Source: Tenacibaculum sp. Bg11-29
GTDB lineage: Bacteria; Bacteroidota; Bacteroidia; Flavobacteriales; Flavobacteriaceae
NCBI RefSeq assembly: GCF_002836595.1
Contig: NZ_PJBB01000003.1
Coordinates: 3,037,001-3,101,000 of the forward strand
DNA: 64,000 bases
Reading direction: 5' to 3'
Shown: positions 33,676-43,335 of the stretch, piece by piece
Position numbering within the stretch: the first letter of the stretch is position 1
How the letters are laid out: each line of letters starts with the position of its first letter
Notes under the pieces: generated by a model
The model's database searches: none
What the model was told of the DNA's origin: nothing
Seen by the model: the letters and a program-made list of their open reading frames with translations, nothing else
Position numbers and translations under genes: made by a program

Positions 33676-34289
33676 TGAGTGAAATAAAAGACACATATAA
33701 AACAATTGATGTTCCTTCTGAGGAAACATTGTTTAAAGACAGAAATAGTAAATTTTTTGGTTATGCTTTTCCTGTATTTACAGAAGAAGAAGTTAAAGAA
33801 GCTATAGAAGGTTTAAAAAAGAAACACCATTCTGCCCGTCATTTTTGTTATGCATGGCAATTTGGTACCGATAAAATTCGATTTCGAGCAAATGACGATG
33901 GTGAGCCTAGTAATTCTGCTGGAATGCCTATTTACGGACAAATACAAGCTTTTGATGTTACCAATGTTTTAATCGTTTCTGTGCGTTATTTTGGCGGTAC
34001 AAAACTAGGGGTAGGAGGATTAATAAACGCCTATCGTACTTCTGCCCAATATGCTTTAGAAGCATCTGAAATTAAAGAGAAAACAATTGATGTTGAATAT
34101 GTTTTATCTTTTGGTTACGATATGATGAATAAAGTACAGCGTGTTGTAAAAGAGCGAAACTTAAATATTATTGCACAAAAATTAGAAATGGATTGCCAAT
34201 ACACTATTGCAGTTCGTAAAAAAGATGCACAAACAATATTTGATATTTTTGACAACCTTTTTAAGGTTGATATTAAAGAGGTTGGGTAA
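33675..34289 (+). CDS. YigZ/IMPACT family protein
   Basis: 204 residues. The UPF0029/IMPACT N-terminal domain has HHSARHFCYAWQFG, DDGEPSNSAGMPIYGQI and VRYFGGTKLGVGGLINAYRTSA, the family's signature, and a C-terminal ferredoxin-like domain follows. A regulatory role in translation or proteolysis is proposed for the family. Overlaps the upstream transporter stop by one base. Confidence 0.9.
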   Translation: MSEIKDTYKTIDVPSEETLFKDRNSKFFGYAFPVFTEEEVKEAIEGLKKKHHSARHFCYAWQFGTDKIRFRANDDGEPSNSAGMPIYGQIQAFDVTNVLIVSVRYFGGTKLGVGGLINAYRTSAQYALEASEIKEKTIDVEYVLSFGYDMMNKVQRVVKERNLNIIAQKLEMDCQYTIAVRKKDAQTIFDIFDNLFKVDIKEVG

Positions 34290-34336
34290 ATACTACTGTT
34301 TAAATATGGTAATAATAAAAAATCTTATCAATTTCT

Positions 34337-35110
34337 ATGCTAAGTGAATTAATAGAAAAATATAATGTTTCGGATTGGTCATATTTGAATATAGAGAAAC
34401 ATACATTAATAAAAAGGTATAGTTGGGTTAGCATTTACATACCTGATATTAATTTAAACTATCCATGGGCAGTAAGAAATGATATTATACGATTATTTTA
34501 TCTGTGTATATCTTTTGATTCAAAATCAGAAGTTTTAAAATGGTTTTTAGAAAATTCTAAATTCAAATTATTTAAACCTCACTTAAAACTAATTAACTTA
34601 TTTTGCTATCAAAAATCAGAATTAGAGAACAATTTTGATTTAAAAATAGAATCTTCTAATAATAATGTTTTGCTTAATTTTATAACTATAGTTTTAGAAA
34701 GGTCTCTTTTATGGTATTCTCCTGAACCTACTTGGCCAAGTTGTTTGACTTCACATTTAGTTAAAGCAAGAAAAACAATAATCAATGTGAATATAGAGAA
34801 TTTAAAATCAACAAGTATTTTAGTATTTAAGGGAGACGATTTATTTGATTCAAGCGATTATACTCATGTTTTCTATAAATTTAAAAATATTTGTAATCAA
34901 ATTAATAAAGGTGAAATTTATTCAGATTTAACAACAATAGCAAAACAAGCTCACTTAACTTTAATCACTTCAATCAGAAATAATTTTGAGCATGAGTATA
35001 ATATTTCAAAATTATCAGAAATTGAATATGAAAGAAAAATTGACAACTTAATAAAGAAAGAGACTGACTGGTGTCATAGTCAATTAAGATTATTGACAGA
35101 AATAAATTAA
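34337..35110 (+). CDS. Hypothetical protein with HEPN-like motif
   Basis: 257 residues with no signal peptide or membrane segment, mostly helical. The C-terminal part reads TSIRNNFEHEY: Arg214-Asn215-x3-His219 fits the R-N-x3-H motif of HEPN ribonucleases, preceded by a helix (IAKQAHLTLI) and followed by a long helix. The N-terminal 150 residues resemble nothing I know. A HEPN RNase or HEPN-type binding protein is possible. It stands alone between yigZ and a sterol desaturase gene, with no toxin-antitoxin partner visible. Confidence 0.5.
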   Translation: MLSELIEKYNVSDWSYLNIEKHTLIKRYSWVSIYIPDINLNYPWAVRNDIIRLFYLCISFDSKSEVLKWFLENSKFKLFKPHLKLINLFCYQKSELENNFDLKIESSNNNVLLNFITIVLERSLLWYSPEPTWPSCLTSHLVKARKTIINVNIENLKSTSILVFKGDDLFDSSDYTHVFYKFKNICNQINKGEIYSDLTTIAKQAHLTLITSIRNNFEHEYNISKLSEIEYERKIDNLIKKETDWCHSQLRLLTEIN

Positions 35111-35215
35111 ACAAAAGATATATCAGTTGTTTCAATTTTTCACTAACCATACTTTTAAACACTGATAAATCAATTAAACTCATACTAAAAAGATATAGAA
35201 CATATCCTAACCTAA

Positions 35216-35872
35216 ATGAATCTAAAAGAACCTTTTATATTTTTCACTCTATTGGTAGTAGCTAATATAGTCTCTTACATATTAAATATACTTATAAGTA
35301 AAATTTGGGATAATACATTCAAGCACCAAACAACCACATCTAAAAAAGAGTTTTTTTATTCTTTATTAACATTAGGCATAAATATTTTAATAGCCATTCC
35401 TGGTTATTTATTATGGTCTAAAGGAATAATTGTATTTTCTAATAATAACTTTTTAGTATCGTTTATAGCAGTTTTTTTGTTAATGGATTTTTTAATGTAT
35501 GTACTACATTGGCTTTCTCATACGATTAGTTACTTAAAAAGTATTCATGCTAAGCATCATGAGCATTCAGTTAAATTTAATGTTGTTAGTTTGTACTACA
35601 TGTCTCCTTGGGAGTCTATATTTTTTGGGTTGTTACTAACTACAATAACTATCTTATTTTCTTTTAACCTTTATAGTTTTATATTCTTTTTGATTTTTAA
35701 TTGGTTTTATGGAGTAATCACACATTTAAATGTAAAAAAAAGCAGGCGATTCTTTTTAATTTTTACAACGAACGCTTTTCATAAAGAACACCATGAGTTA
35801 AATAATAAAAACTATGGATTTTATACGGCACTATGGGATAAGGTTTTTAAAACAGAAACAAAAGAAGCATAG
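35216..35872 (+). CDS. Sterol desaturase/fatty acid hydroxylase family protein
   Basis: A 218-residue integral membrane di-iron enzyme with about four transmembrane segments and the histidine boxes LHWLSH, HAKHHEHS and FHKEHHE, which bind the two irons. It hydroxylates or desaturates a lipid. It is the first gene of a plus-strand redox group with a GMC oxidoreductase, a broken hydrolase and an OYE-type enzyme, which suggests modification of a terpenoid, carotenoid or fatty substrate. Confidence 0.85.
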   Translation: MNLKEPFIFFTLLVVANIVSYILNILISKIWDNTFKHQTTTSKKEFFYSLLTLGINILIAIPGYLLWSKGIIVFSNNNFLVSFIAVFLLMDFLMYVLHWLSHTISYLKSIHAKHHEHSVKFNVVSLYYMSPWESIFFGLLLTTITILFSFNLYSFIFFLIFNWFYGVITHLNVKKSRRFFLIFTTNAFHKEHHELNNKNYGFYTALWDKVFKTETKEA

Positions 35873-35985
35873 CCGTATAAATTCAATTTATATTGGAAAT
35901 AAAACAGCTTGATTCTTACTATAAATTCTTTTAACTTGCTATCGAATGTTATCTGTTTTTAACCAGATCCTTAAAATGGTTATAA

Positions 35986-37563
35986 GTGAATTTAAAAGAA
36001 GAATATGATTATGTTATTGTAGGAAGTGGTTTTGGAGGTTCAGTTAGTGCTTTGCGATTATCAAAAAAAGGCTATAAGGTTTTAGTTATCGAAAAAGGAA
36101 AATGGTTTAAACCTAAAGATTTCCCTAAAACAAACTGGAATTTAAAGAAATGGCTTTGGATGCCTAGTTTGCGATTTTTCGGTATTATGAAATTAACCAT
36201 TTTTAGGCATGTTGCAATCGTTTCAGGAACAGGTGTTGGTGGTGGTTCTTTAGTCTACGCCAATACATTACCAATACCTAAATCAACCTTTTTTAAAACT
36301 GGCAGCTGGAGTAAACTTAATGACTGGGAGAATGAATTAACACCTTATTATAACGAAGCTCTAAAAATGCTTGGAGCAGCAAAGAACCCTAAATTATTTG
36401 ATGCTGATTTAGGTTTAAAAAAAGTTGCTCAAAAACTAAATATCAAAAATAAATTTGATGCAACTAACGTAGCGGTGTATTTTGGAGAAGAAAATGTAAC
36501 AAAACCCGATCCTTATTTTAATGGTTTGGGACCTGAAAGAACTGGTTGTAATTTTTGCGGTGCCTGCATGACAGGCTGTAGAAATAATTCTAAAAATACT
36601 TTAGATAAAAACTATTTATATTTAGCTCAAAAGTATGGAGCACAAATAATAGCAGAGAATGAGGTGTATGATGTAAAGCCTATAAATGCTGAAGATGGAG
36701 CTACTGGCTATGAAATAGCACTAAAAACTAGTACAAAATTCTTTACAAAGAAAAATAAAATTAAAAGCACTGCTGTTATTTTTTCTGGAGGTGTATTAGG
36801 TACTATAAAGCTTTTACTAAAGTTAAAAGAAAGTTCATTGCCGAACATTTCAAATAGAGTAGGACAGGATATAAGAACTAACAATGAAACATTGGTAAGT
36901 GTATCTGGTCTCGAAAAAGACAAAAATTACTCGAAAGGTGTAGCTATAGGAAGTATTCTAGACACCGATGAAAATAGCCATTTAGAGATAGTTAGATACG
37001 CAGAAGGTTCTAACGCATGGAAATTTTTGCATTTACCTTATGTTACGAATAATAATGTATTATCTCGCTTAACAATGATATTTGTGTCTTTAGTGAAATC
37101 ACCCACGAAGTATTTTAAAATTTACGTAACGAATAGTTGGGCAAAAAAAACAGTGGTACTTCTTTTTATGCAAACTTTAGACAGTACACTATTATTTAAG
37201 AGAAATTTTTTGGGTTTTATGAGCTCAAAAGTTAGCACAGGAAAAAAACCGAGTCCATTTATAAAAGAGTCTCGTAAACTAGTAGATGAGTATAGTAAAG
37301 CAATAAACGGAGTAAGTACTTCATTTGTGCTAGAAACAATTGCTGGTATTCCGTCAACAGCGCATGTTTTAGGAGGCGCAGTAATGGGAGAAGATGCTTC
37401 GGAAGGAGTAATAGATAAAAACAATAAAGTTTTCGGATATCAAAACATGTATGTTATTGATGGTTCTATGATTTCAGCAAACCCTGGAGTAAACCCTTCT
37501 TTATCAATAACAGCAATTGCAGAACGAGCAATGGATCAAATACCTGCTAAAAACGAATTATAA
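35986..37563 (+). CDS. GMC-family FAD oxidoreductase (cholesterol-oxidase-like)
   Basis: 525 residues. FAD-binding YDYVIVGSGFGGSVSALRL, the cysteine-rich GCNFCGACMTGCRNNSKNTLD block typical of the bacterial cholesterol oxidase/ChoD subgroup, and the C-terminal NMYVIDGSMISANPGVNPSL. It oxidises an alcohol to a ketone or aldehyde; the substrate is unknown. The start is GTG at 35986. It is next to a sterol desaturase-like gene, so a lipid or terpenoid alcohol is plausible. Confidence 0.85.
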   Translation: MNLKEEYDYVIVGSGFGGSVSALRLSKKGYKVLVIEKGKWFKPKDFPKTNWNLKKWLWMPSLRFFGIMKLTIFRHVAIVSGTGVGGGSLVYANTLPIPKSTFFKTGSWSKLNDWENELTPYYNEALKMLGAAKNPKLFDADLGLKKVAQKLNIKNKFDATNVAVYFGEENVTKPDPYFNGLGPERTGCNFCGACMTGCRNNSKNTLDKNYLYLAQKYGAQIIAENEVYDVKPINAEDGATGYEIALKTSTKFFTKKNKIKSTAVIFSGGVLGTIKLLLKLKESSLPNISNRVGQDIRTNNETLVSVSGLEKDKNYSKGVAIGSILDTDENSHLEIVRYAEGSNAWKFLHLPYVTNNNVLSRLTMIFVSLVKSPTKYFKIYVTNSWAKKTVVLLFMQTLDSTLLFKRNFLGFMSSKVSTGKKPSPFIKESRKLVDEYSKAINGVSTSFVLETIAGIPSTAHVLGGAVMGEDASEGVIDKNNKVFGYQNMYVIDGSMISANPGVNPSLSITAIAERAMDQIPAKNEL

Positions 37564-37624
37564 TGTTAATCACATTGCTTTATTTTTATTTTAATAAAAT
37601 TTATCATTTAAAAATAATAAACTA

Positions 37625-38577
37625 ATGAAATACCTGATAAAAATAATGAAGGTTATTTTCATTGTTTCAATACTAATTATCATTAGTGTGATACTCTTCT
37701 TTGGGTATAGTGATATTCCGTTAAATGAATTGAAAACAAAATACACCAACGCAGCTTCAATATTCATTTCAATAAATGGTATGGACGTGCATTATCGAGA
37801 TGAAGGTACTATAAACGATTCTATTCCTTTGGTGCTTATTCACGGAACCGGGTCGAGCTTACATACTTTTGATGCATGGACCAATAGTTTAAAAAAACAA
37901 ATAGAGTTATCAGAATGGATCTTCCTGCTTATGGTTTAACCGGTGCATTTCCTAATCGTAATTATTCAATGAAAAATTACACAAATTTTTTAAATAGTTT
38001 TTTAAAAAAGATAGGTGTTAAGAAATGCATATTAGCAGGTAATTCTTTAGGAGGACAAATAGCTTGGAACTTCTGCTTAGAACAACCAAAAATGGTAGAG
38101 AAATTAATTTTAATAGATGCTGCTGGATATCCTTTAAAATCTAAAAGTGTTCCGATAGCTTTTAAATTAGCAAAAGCACCTATTGTTAACAAACTATTTA
38201 CCTTTGTTACACCACGTTTTTTAGTGAAATCGAGTATTAAAAACGTTTATTTTGATACTGCAAAAGTAACAGATAAATTAATAGATAGATATTTTGAATT
38301 AACATTGCGAAAAGGTAACCGTCAGGCTTTTATAGATCGATTTAATATGTTTATAAAAGCAAATTCATATACTAAAATTAACCTTATTAAGCAGCCAACA
38401 CTTATCCTTTGGGGAGCAAATGATTTATTAATTCCAGTATCAAATGCATATAAATTTCAGAAAGACTTATCTAATAACACCTTAACGATATTAAAAAATA
38501 CAGGACATACACCAATGGAAGAAAATCCTACTGAAAGTTTAAAACCTGTATTTCAGTTTATAAAAAACGGACAGTAG
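37625..38577 (+). pseudogene. Alpha/beta hydrolase split by a frameshift
   Basis: Two frames together give one exported or membrane-anchored hydrolase: N-terminal hydrophobic helix, VLIHGTGSSLHTFDAW (oxyanion), then a shift, then MDLPAYGLTGAFPNRNY, the nucleophile elbow AGNSLGGQIAW, LILWGANDLLIPV (acid) and NTGHTPMEENP (His). The break is at a run of seven A at 37891-37897: with eight A the frame continues as KKTNRVIRMDLPAYG, the expected family sequence. All catalytic residues survive, so this is a recent mutation, phase variation or a sequencing error. Confidence 0.8.
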
Positions 38578-38742
38578 ATTATACTGTTTATACCTCTATA
38601 TTTATGATAGAAATAGCACTATCTAAATTTTATTCAATTAGTTTTGTTTAGAGAAAAACCAATAAAAATAAATCTATTTTATTAAAGATTAAAAATATTG
38701 CTTTTTTAAATTATCATCTGTTTTTCTGTTAAATATTATACT

Positions 38743-39819
38743 ATGACAAAATCAAATTCAAAAATAACTTTCTCTTGCGGATCTATTATGAAAAATAGAT
38801 TTATGCTAGCTCCATTAACTAATAGGCAAAGCCATGAGAATGGAGAACTATCTGAAGAAGAATTTAAATGGTTAACAATGAGAGCTGAAGGAGGTTTTGG
38901 TTTAGTTATGACTTGCGCGTCTCATGTTCAGAAAATAGGAAAAGGATTTTCAGGGCAATTAGGTATTTTTAATGATAGTTTAAATCAAGGACATACAAGA
39001 TTAACAACAAATATTAAAAAAGAAGGAAGCTTAGCTGTAATTCAATTACATCATGCAGGAATGCGTTCTCCTTCAGAATTATTAGATGAAAGACCTGTTT
39101 GCCCTTCTGATAATAGTGAAAATAATGCTCGTGCTCTTTCTATAACTGAAGTAAAACAGCTGAGAGATGATTTTATAGCTGCGGCTGTTCGTGCTAAAAA
39201 ATGTGGTTATGATGGGGTAGAAGTTCACGGAGCTCATGGCTATATTTTAACGCAATTTTTAAGTTCAGAAATAAATAAAAGAACTGATGAATATGGTGGC
39301 TCGCTAGAAAATAGAGCTCGTTTGTTATTTGAAATTGTAGACGCAATTAGAATAGCTTGTGGTAAATCATTCTTACTTGGAGTGCGGTTATCTCCAGAAA
39401 GATTCGGAATGGATATTAAAGAAGTTAAATGGGTTTGTAAACAGCTAATAGATAAAGGAAATATAGATTTTTTAGATATCTCTTTATGGGATTGTTTTAA
39501 GTTACCACATGATGAAAAATATCAAAATAGTACACTATTAGAGCATTTTAAAAACTTAGATTTTAAAAATGTAAAATGGACTGTTGCTGGAAAAATTAGC
39601 AATGGGGTAGAGGTTCAAAAAATTTTAGATGCTGGAGTAGATTTTGTTTCTATAGGTACTTCGGCAATATTACATCATAACTTTCCTAAGTTAGTTATAG
39701 ATAATCCCAATTTCACCCCAATTAAAACACCTGTTTCTGAAACGCTACTTAAGAAAGAAGGTTTAAGTGAAAAGTTTATAAAGTATTTAAAGCGCTGGGA
39801 TAATTTTGTAGAAAACTAA
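38743..39819 (+). CDS. Old yellow enzyme-type NADH:flavin oxidoreductase
   Basis: 358 residues, an FMN-dependent TIM barrel. NRFMLAPLTNRQSHENG at the start, IQLHHAGMRS, GVEVHGAHGYILTQFLSSEINKR and EYGGSLENRARLLFEIVDAIR are the family's hallmarks. It reduces activated C=C bonds. It stands last in the sterol desaturase/GMC/hydrolase group but has a 165-bp gap upstream and may have its own promoter. Confidence 0.88.
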   Translation: MTKSNSKITFSCGSIMKNRFMLAPLTNRQSHENGELSEEEFKWLTMRAEGGFGLVMTCASHVQKIGKGFSGQLGIFNDSLNQGHTRLTTNIKKEGSLAVIQLHHAGMRSPSELLDERPVCPSDNSENNARALSITEVKQLRDDFIAAAVRAKKCGYDGVEVHGAHGYILTQFLSSEINKRTDEYGGSLENRARLLFEIVDAIRIACGKSFLLGVRLSPERFGMDIKEVKWVCKQLIDKGNIDFLDISLWDCFKLPHDEKYQNSTLLEHFKNLDFKNVKWTVAGKISNGVEVQKILDAGVDFVSIGTSAILHHNFPKLVIDNPNFTPIKTPVSETLLKKEGLSEKFIKYLKRWDNFVEN

Positions 39820-39883
39820 CTGTTTTTAAATATTCAACTTACTTAAAATCATAACCTTTATAGGTTATTTAAATAAAAAAGCG

Positions 39884-39891
39884 TAAATTTG
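39884..39891 (+). promoter_or_regulatory. -7 promoter element for rpsA
   Basis: TAAATTTG matches TAnnTTTG and lies 123 bp upstream of the rpsA ATG, leaving a long leader as is usual for ribosomal protein genes. Confidence 0.55.
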
Positions 39892-40014
39892 CACGCCTTT
39901 TTACGAGAACAGATTTATAAAAGGTGAAAAACAAATTTATATAAGTTTAATTTCTCTTTGCGTTAGTGTTGTTAATAATCTGGCTAACAAAAAGATACAA
40001 AAACTAGTTCAGAC

Positions 40015-41790
40015 ATGTCTGAAGAAAAAAACACAGCTGCTGAGGCAGTAACAGTAAACCCAGCAGAATTTTTAGCAACATTTAATTGGCATAAATACGA
40101 AGAAGGTATTGATGAAGTTGATGAATCTAAATTAAAAGAATTCGAACAAGCTTTAGAAGGTACAGTAGGTTTCGTTAACGAACGTGATGTAATCGAAGGT
40201 TTAGTAACAAGAATTACTGAAAGAGATGCGATTATTGATATCAACTCTAAATCAGAAGGAGTAATTTCTTTAAACGAATTTCGTTATAACCCAGGTTTAA
40301 CTGTTGGTGATACAGTAGAAGTATTAGTTGACAAAAGAGAAGATGCTTCTGGTCAATTAGTATTATCTCACAAAAAAGCGCGTGTAATTAAAGCATGGGA
40401 ACGTGTTAACAATGCACATGAAACTGGTGAAATCGTTAACGGTTTTGTTAAGTGTAGAACTCGTGGAGGTATGATCGTTGATGTATTTGGTATTGAAGCA
40501 TTCTTACCAGGTTCTCAAATTGATGTGAAGCCTATTAGAGATTACGATCAGTATGTAGAAAAAACTATGGAATTCAAAGTTGTGAAAATCAACCACGAAT
40601 TTAAAAACGTAGTAGTATCTCATAAAGCGTTAATTGAAGCTGATTTAGAAGATCAAAAACGTGAAATTATCGGTCAATTAGAAAAAGGACAAGTATTAGA
40701 AGGTGTTGTTAAAAACATTACTTCTTATGGTGTCTTTGTTGATTTAGGTGGTGTTGACGGATTAGTACACATTACTGATTTATCTTGGTCTCGTATCAAC
40801 CATCCAAATGAGGTTGTTGAATTAGATCAGAAATTAAACGTTGTAATTTTAGACTTTGATGATAACAAATCTAGAATCCAATTAGGTTTAAAACAATTAT
40901 CTGCTCATCCTTGGGAAGCTTTAAATACTGACTTAAAAGTTGGAGATAAAGTAAAAGGAAAAGTTGTTGTTTTAGCTGATTATGGTGCATTCGTAGAAGT
41001 TGAAGAAGGTGTTGAAGGATTAATTCACGTTTCTGAAATGTCTTGGTCTACTCATTTACGTTCTGCTCAAGATTTCGTAAAAGTTGGTGACGAAGTAGAA
41101 GCTCAAATCTTAACATTAGATCGTGAAGATCGTAAAATGTCATTAGGTATGAAGCAATTACATCCTGATCCTTGGACAGATATTACTACTAAGTACCCTG
41201 TAGGTTCAACTCATTCTGGTACTGTACGTAACTACACTAACTTTGGTGTATTCGTAGAGTTAGAAGAAGGAATTGACGGATTAGTGTATATCTCTGATTT
41301 ATCTTGGACTAAGAAAATTAAGCACCCATCAGATTTCGTAACTGTTGGTGATAAATTAGATGTTCAAGTATTAGAATTAGATGTTGAGAACAGAAAGTTA
41401 AACTTAGGTCACAAGCAAACTCAAGATAACCCTTGGGATGCTCATGAAGCTACGTATGCAATCGGTTCTACTCATGAAGGTACGATCAAAGAGAAAAATG
41501 ATAAAGGTGCAACAGTAACTTTTACTGATGAAATCGAAGCATTTGCTCCAACTCGTTTCTTAGAGAAAGAAGACGGTACTAAATTAGAAAAAGGTGATAC
41601 TGTACAGTTCATCGTTACTGAATTTAGTAAAGAATACCGTAGAATTGTTGCTTCTCATACTTCTATCTTTAGAGAAGAAGAAAAGAGAAACATTAAAGTT
41701 GCTGCTAAAAAAGCTGCTGATGTAGAAAAAACTACTTTAGGAGATATTGGTGGATTAGCTGAATTAAAAAGAAAAATGGAAGGGAAATAA
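40015..41790 (+). CDS. rpsA: 30S ribosomal protein S1
   Basis: 591 residues with six S1 RNA-binding repeats, for example GVVKNITSYGVFVDLGGVDGLVHITDLSW, GKVVVLADYGAFVEVEEGVEGLIHVSEMSW and GTVRNYTNFGVFVELEEGIDGLVYISDLSW. It brings mRNA to the ribosome. The C-terminus has the short extension KLKRKMEGK-like (ELKRKMEGK) seen in Bacteroidota. Codon use is biased toward highly expressed genes. A strong terminator follows at 41813. Confidence 0.96.
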   Translation: MSEEKNTAAEAVTVNPAEFLATFNWHKYEEGIDEVDESKLKEFEQALEGTVGFVNERDVIEGLVTRITERDAIIDINSKSEGVISLNEFRYNPGLTVGDTVEVLVDKREDASGQLVLSHKKARVIKAWERVNNAHETGEIVNGFVKCRTRGGMIVDVFGIEAFLPGSQIDVKPIRDYDQYVEKTMEFKVVKINHEFKNVVVSHKALIEADLEDQKREIIGQLEKGQVLEGVVKNITSYGVFVDLGGVDGLVHITDLSWSRINHPNEVVELDQKLNVVILDFDDNKSRIQLGLKQLSAHPWEALNTDLKVGDKVKGKVVVLADYGAFVEVEEGVEGLIHVSEMSWSTHLRSAQDFVKVGDEVEAQILTLDREDRKMSLGMKQLHPDPWTDITTKYPVGSTHSGTVRNYTNFGVFVELEEGIDGLVYISDLSWTKKIKHPSDFVTVGDKLDVQVLELDVENRKLNLGHKQTQDNPWDAHEATYAIGSTHEGTIKEKNDKGATVTFTDEIEAFAPTRFLEKEDGTKLEKGDTVQFIVTEFSKEYRRIVASHTSIFREEEKRNIKVAAKKAADVEKTTLGDIGGLAELKRKMEGK

Positions 41791-41812
41791 TTTCCTGAAA
41801 TCATATACTTTT

Positions 41813-41838
41813 AAAACCGCTACTCAAGTAGCGGTTTT
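41813..41838 (+). terminator. Rho-independent terminator of rpsA
   Basis: Stem AAAACCGCTAC with its complement and a TCAA loop, followed by a T run. Confidence 0.9.
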
Positions 41839-41909
41839 TTTATGTTTTTTATGTAACTAATGTTACAGTTAAAATTATGGTGATCCACCATTAATTTCTT
41901 TATTACCAT

Positions 41910-41917
41910 TATATTTG
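41910..41917 (+). promoter_or_regulatory. -7 promoter element for glmM
   Basis: TATATTTG lies 21 bp upstream of the ATG at 41939. Confidence 0.5.
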
Positions 41918-41938
41918 TATTAAAATTTAGAACATACT

Positions 41939-43330
41939 ATGACACTTATAAAATCTATTTCAGGAATTAGAGGAACAATAGGAGGTAACACAGGTGAAAA
42001 CCTTACACCTGTTGATGCAGTTAAATTTGCAGCAGCCTACGGAGCATTCATAATAAAAAGAAATCCAGAAGCTAAGAAGATAAAAGTAGTTATTGGTAGA
42101 GATGCTCGTATTTCTGGTAAAATGATAAGTAATTTGGTAGCAAATACTTTAGTTGGTTTAGGTATTAATGTAATTGATTTAGGTTTATCTACAACACCTA
42201 CAGTTGAAGTTGCAGTACCGCTAGAAAAAGCAGATGGTGGAATTATTTTAACAGCTTCTCATAATCCTAAAGAATGGAATGCTTTAAAATTATTGAATGA
42301 AAAAGGAGAGTTTTTAAATGGTGCTGATGGTGAAGAAATTTTAAAATTAGCAGACAATGAAAATTTTGAGTTTGCAGAAGTTGACGATTTAGGAAGTTAT
42401 AGAAAAAATAAAAAATATTTAAAAAAACACATTAAAGAAGTTTTAAAGTTAGATTTAGTAGATGTAAAAGCTATTAAAAAAGCAAAGTTTAAAGTAGTTG
42501 TTGATGGTGTTAATTCTACAGGAGGAATTTTTATTCCTGCGTTGTTAAAAGAATTAGGTGTTAAATGTGTTGAGTTGTATTGTGAACCAAATGGTCAATT
42601 TCCTCACAACCCTGAACCTTTAAAGGAAAATTTAACTGATATTTCTAAATTAGTAGTAAAGAAAAAAGCTGATTTAGGTATTGTTGTTGATCCTGATGTT
42701 GATCGTTTAGCGTTAATATCTGAAGATGGCTCTATGTTTGGTGAAGAATACACCTTAGTTGCTTGTGCTGATTATGTTTTAGGAAGACTAGGAGGCGGAA
42801 ATACAGTTTCTAACTTATCATCTTCAAGAGCATTACGTGATGTAACAGAAAAACATGGAGGAACTTATACAGCTTCTGCTGTTGGTGAAGTAAACGTTGT
42901 ACAAATGATGAAAGACACTGATACTGTTATTGGTGGTGAAGGAAATGGAGGTATTATTTATCCAGAATCTCATTATGGTCGTGATTCATTAGTAGGTGTT
43001 GCTTTATTTTTATCTCATTTAGCGCATAAAAAAATGTCTTGTAAAGCATTAAGAGATTCATATCCGAGTTACTTTATGAGTAAAAATAAAATACAATTAA
43101 CACCGCAAATTAATGTTGATGAAATTTTAGAAACAATGGCTTCTAAATATAAAGACGAAGATGTTAATGTAATTGACGGTGTAAAAATTGATTTTGAAAA
43201 TGAGTGGGTACATTTACGTAAATCTAATACCGAACCAATTATTAGAATTTATACAGAAAGTACAAGTCAAGAAAATGCAGATACACTTGCAGAACGATTT
43301 ATAACAGAAATTGAACAAATAATAAAATAA
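41939..43330 (+). CDS. glmM: Phosphoglucosamine mutase
   Basis: 463 residues of the alpha-D-phosphohexomutase family, converting glucosamine-6-phosphate to glucosamine-1-phosphate for cell-wall synthesis. The start ISGIRGTIGG, the active serine loop TASHNPKEWNALK, the metal loop VDPDVDRLAL and the sugar loop GGEGNGG with a C-terminal RKSNTEPIIRIYTES are all present. The Bacteroidota form is of this length. Confidence 0.88.
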   Translation: MTLIKSISGIRGTIGGNTGENLTPVDAVKFAAAYGAFIIKRNPEAKKIKVVIGRDARISGKMISNLVANTLVGLGINVIDLGLSTTPTVEVAVPLEKADGGIILTASHNPKEWNALKLLNEKGEFLNGADGEEILKLADNENFEFAEVDDLGSYRKNKKYLKKHIKEVLKLDLVDVKAIKKAKFKVVVDGVNSTGGIFIPALLKELGVKCVELYCEPNGQFPHNPEPLKENLTDISKLVVKKKADLGIVVDPDVDRLALISEDGSMFGEEYTLVACADYVLGRLGGGNTVSNLSSSRALRDVTEKHGGTYTASAVGEVNVVQMMKDTDTVIGGEGNGGIIYPESHYGRDSLVGVALFLSHLAHKKMSCKALRDSYPSYFMSKNKIQLTPQINVDEILETMASKYKDEDVNVIDGVKIDFENEWVHLRKSNTEPIIRIYTESTSQENADTLAERFITEIEQIIK

Positions 43331-43335
43331 GAAAA

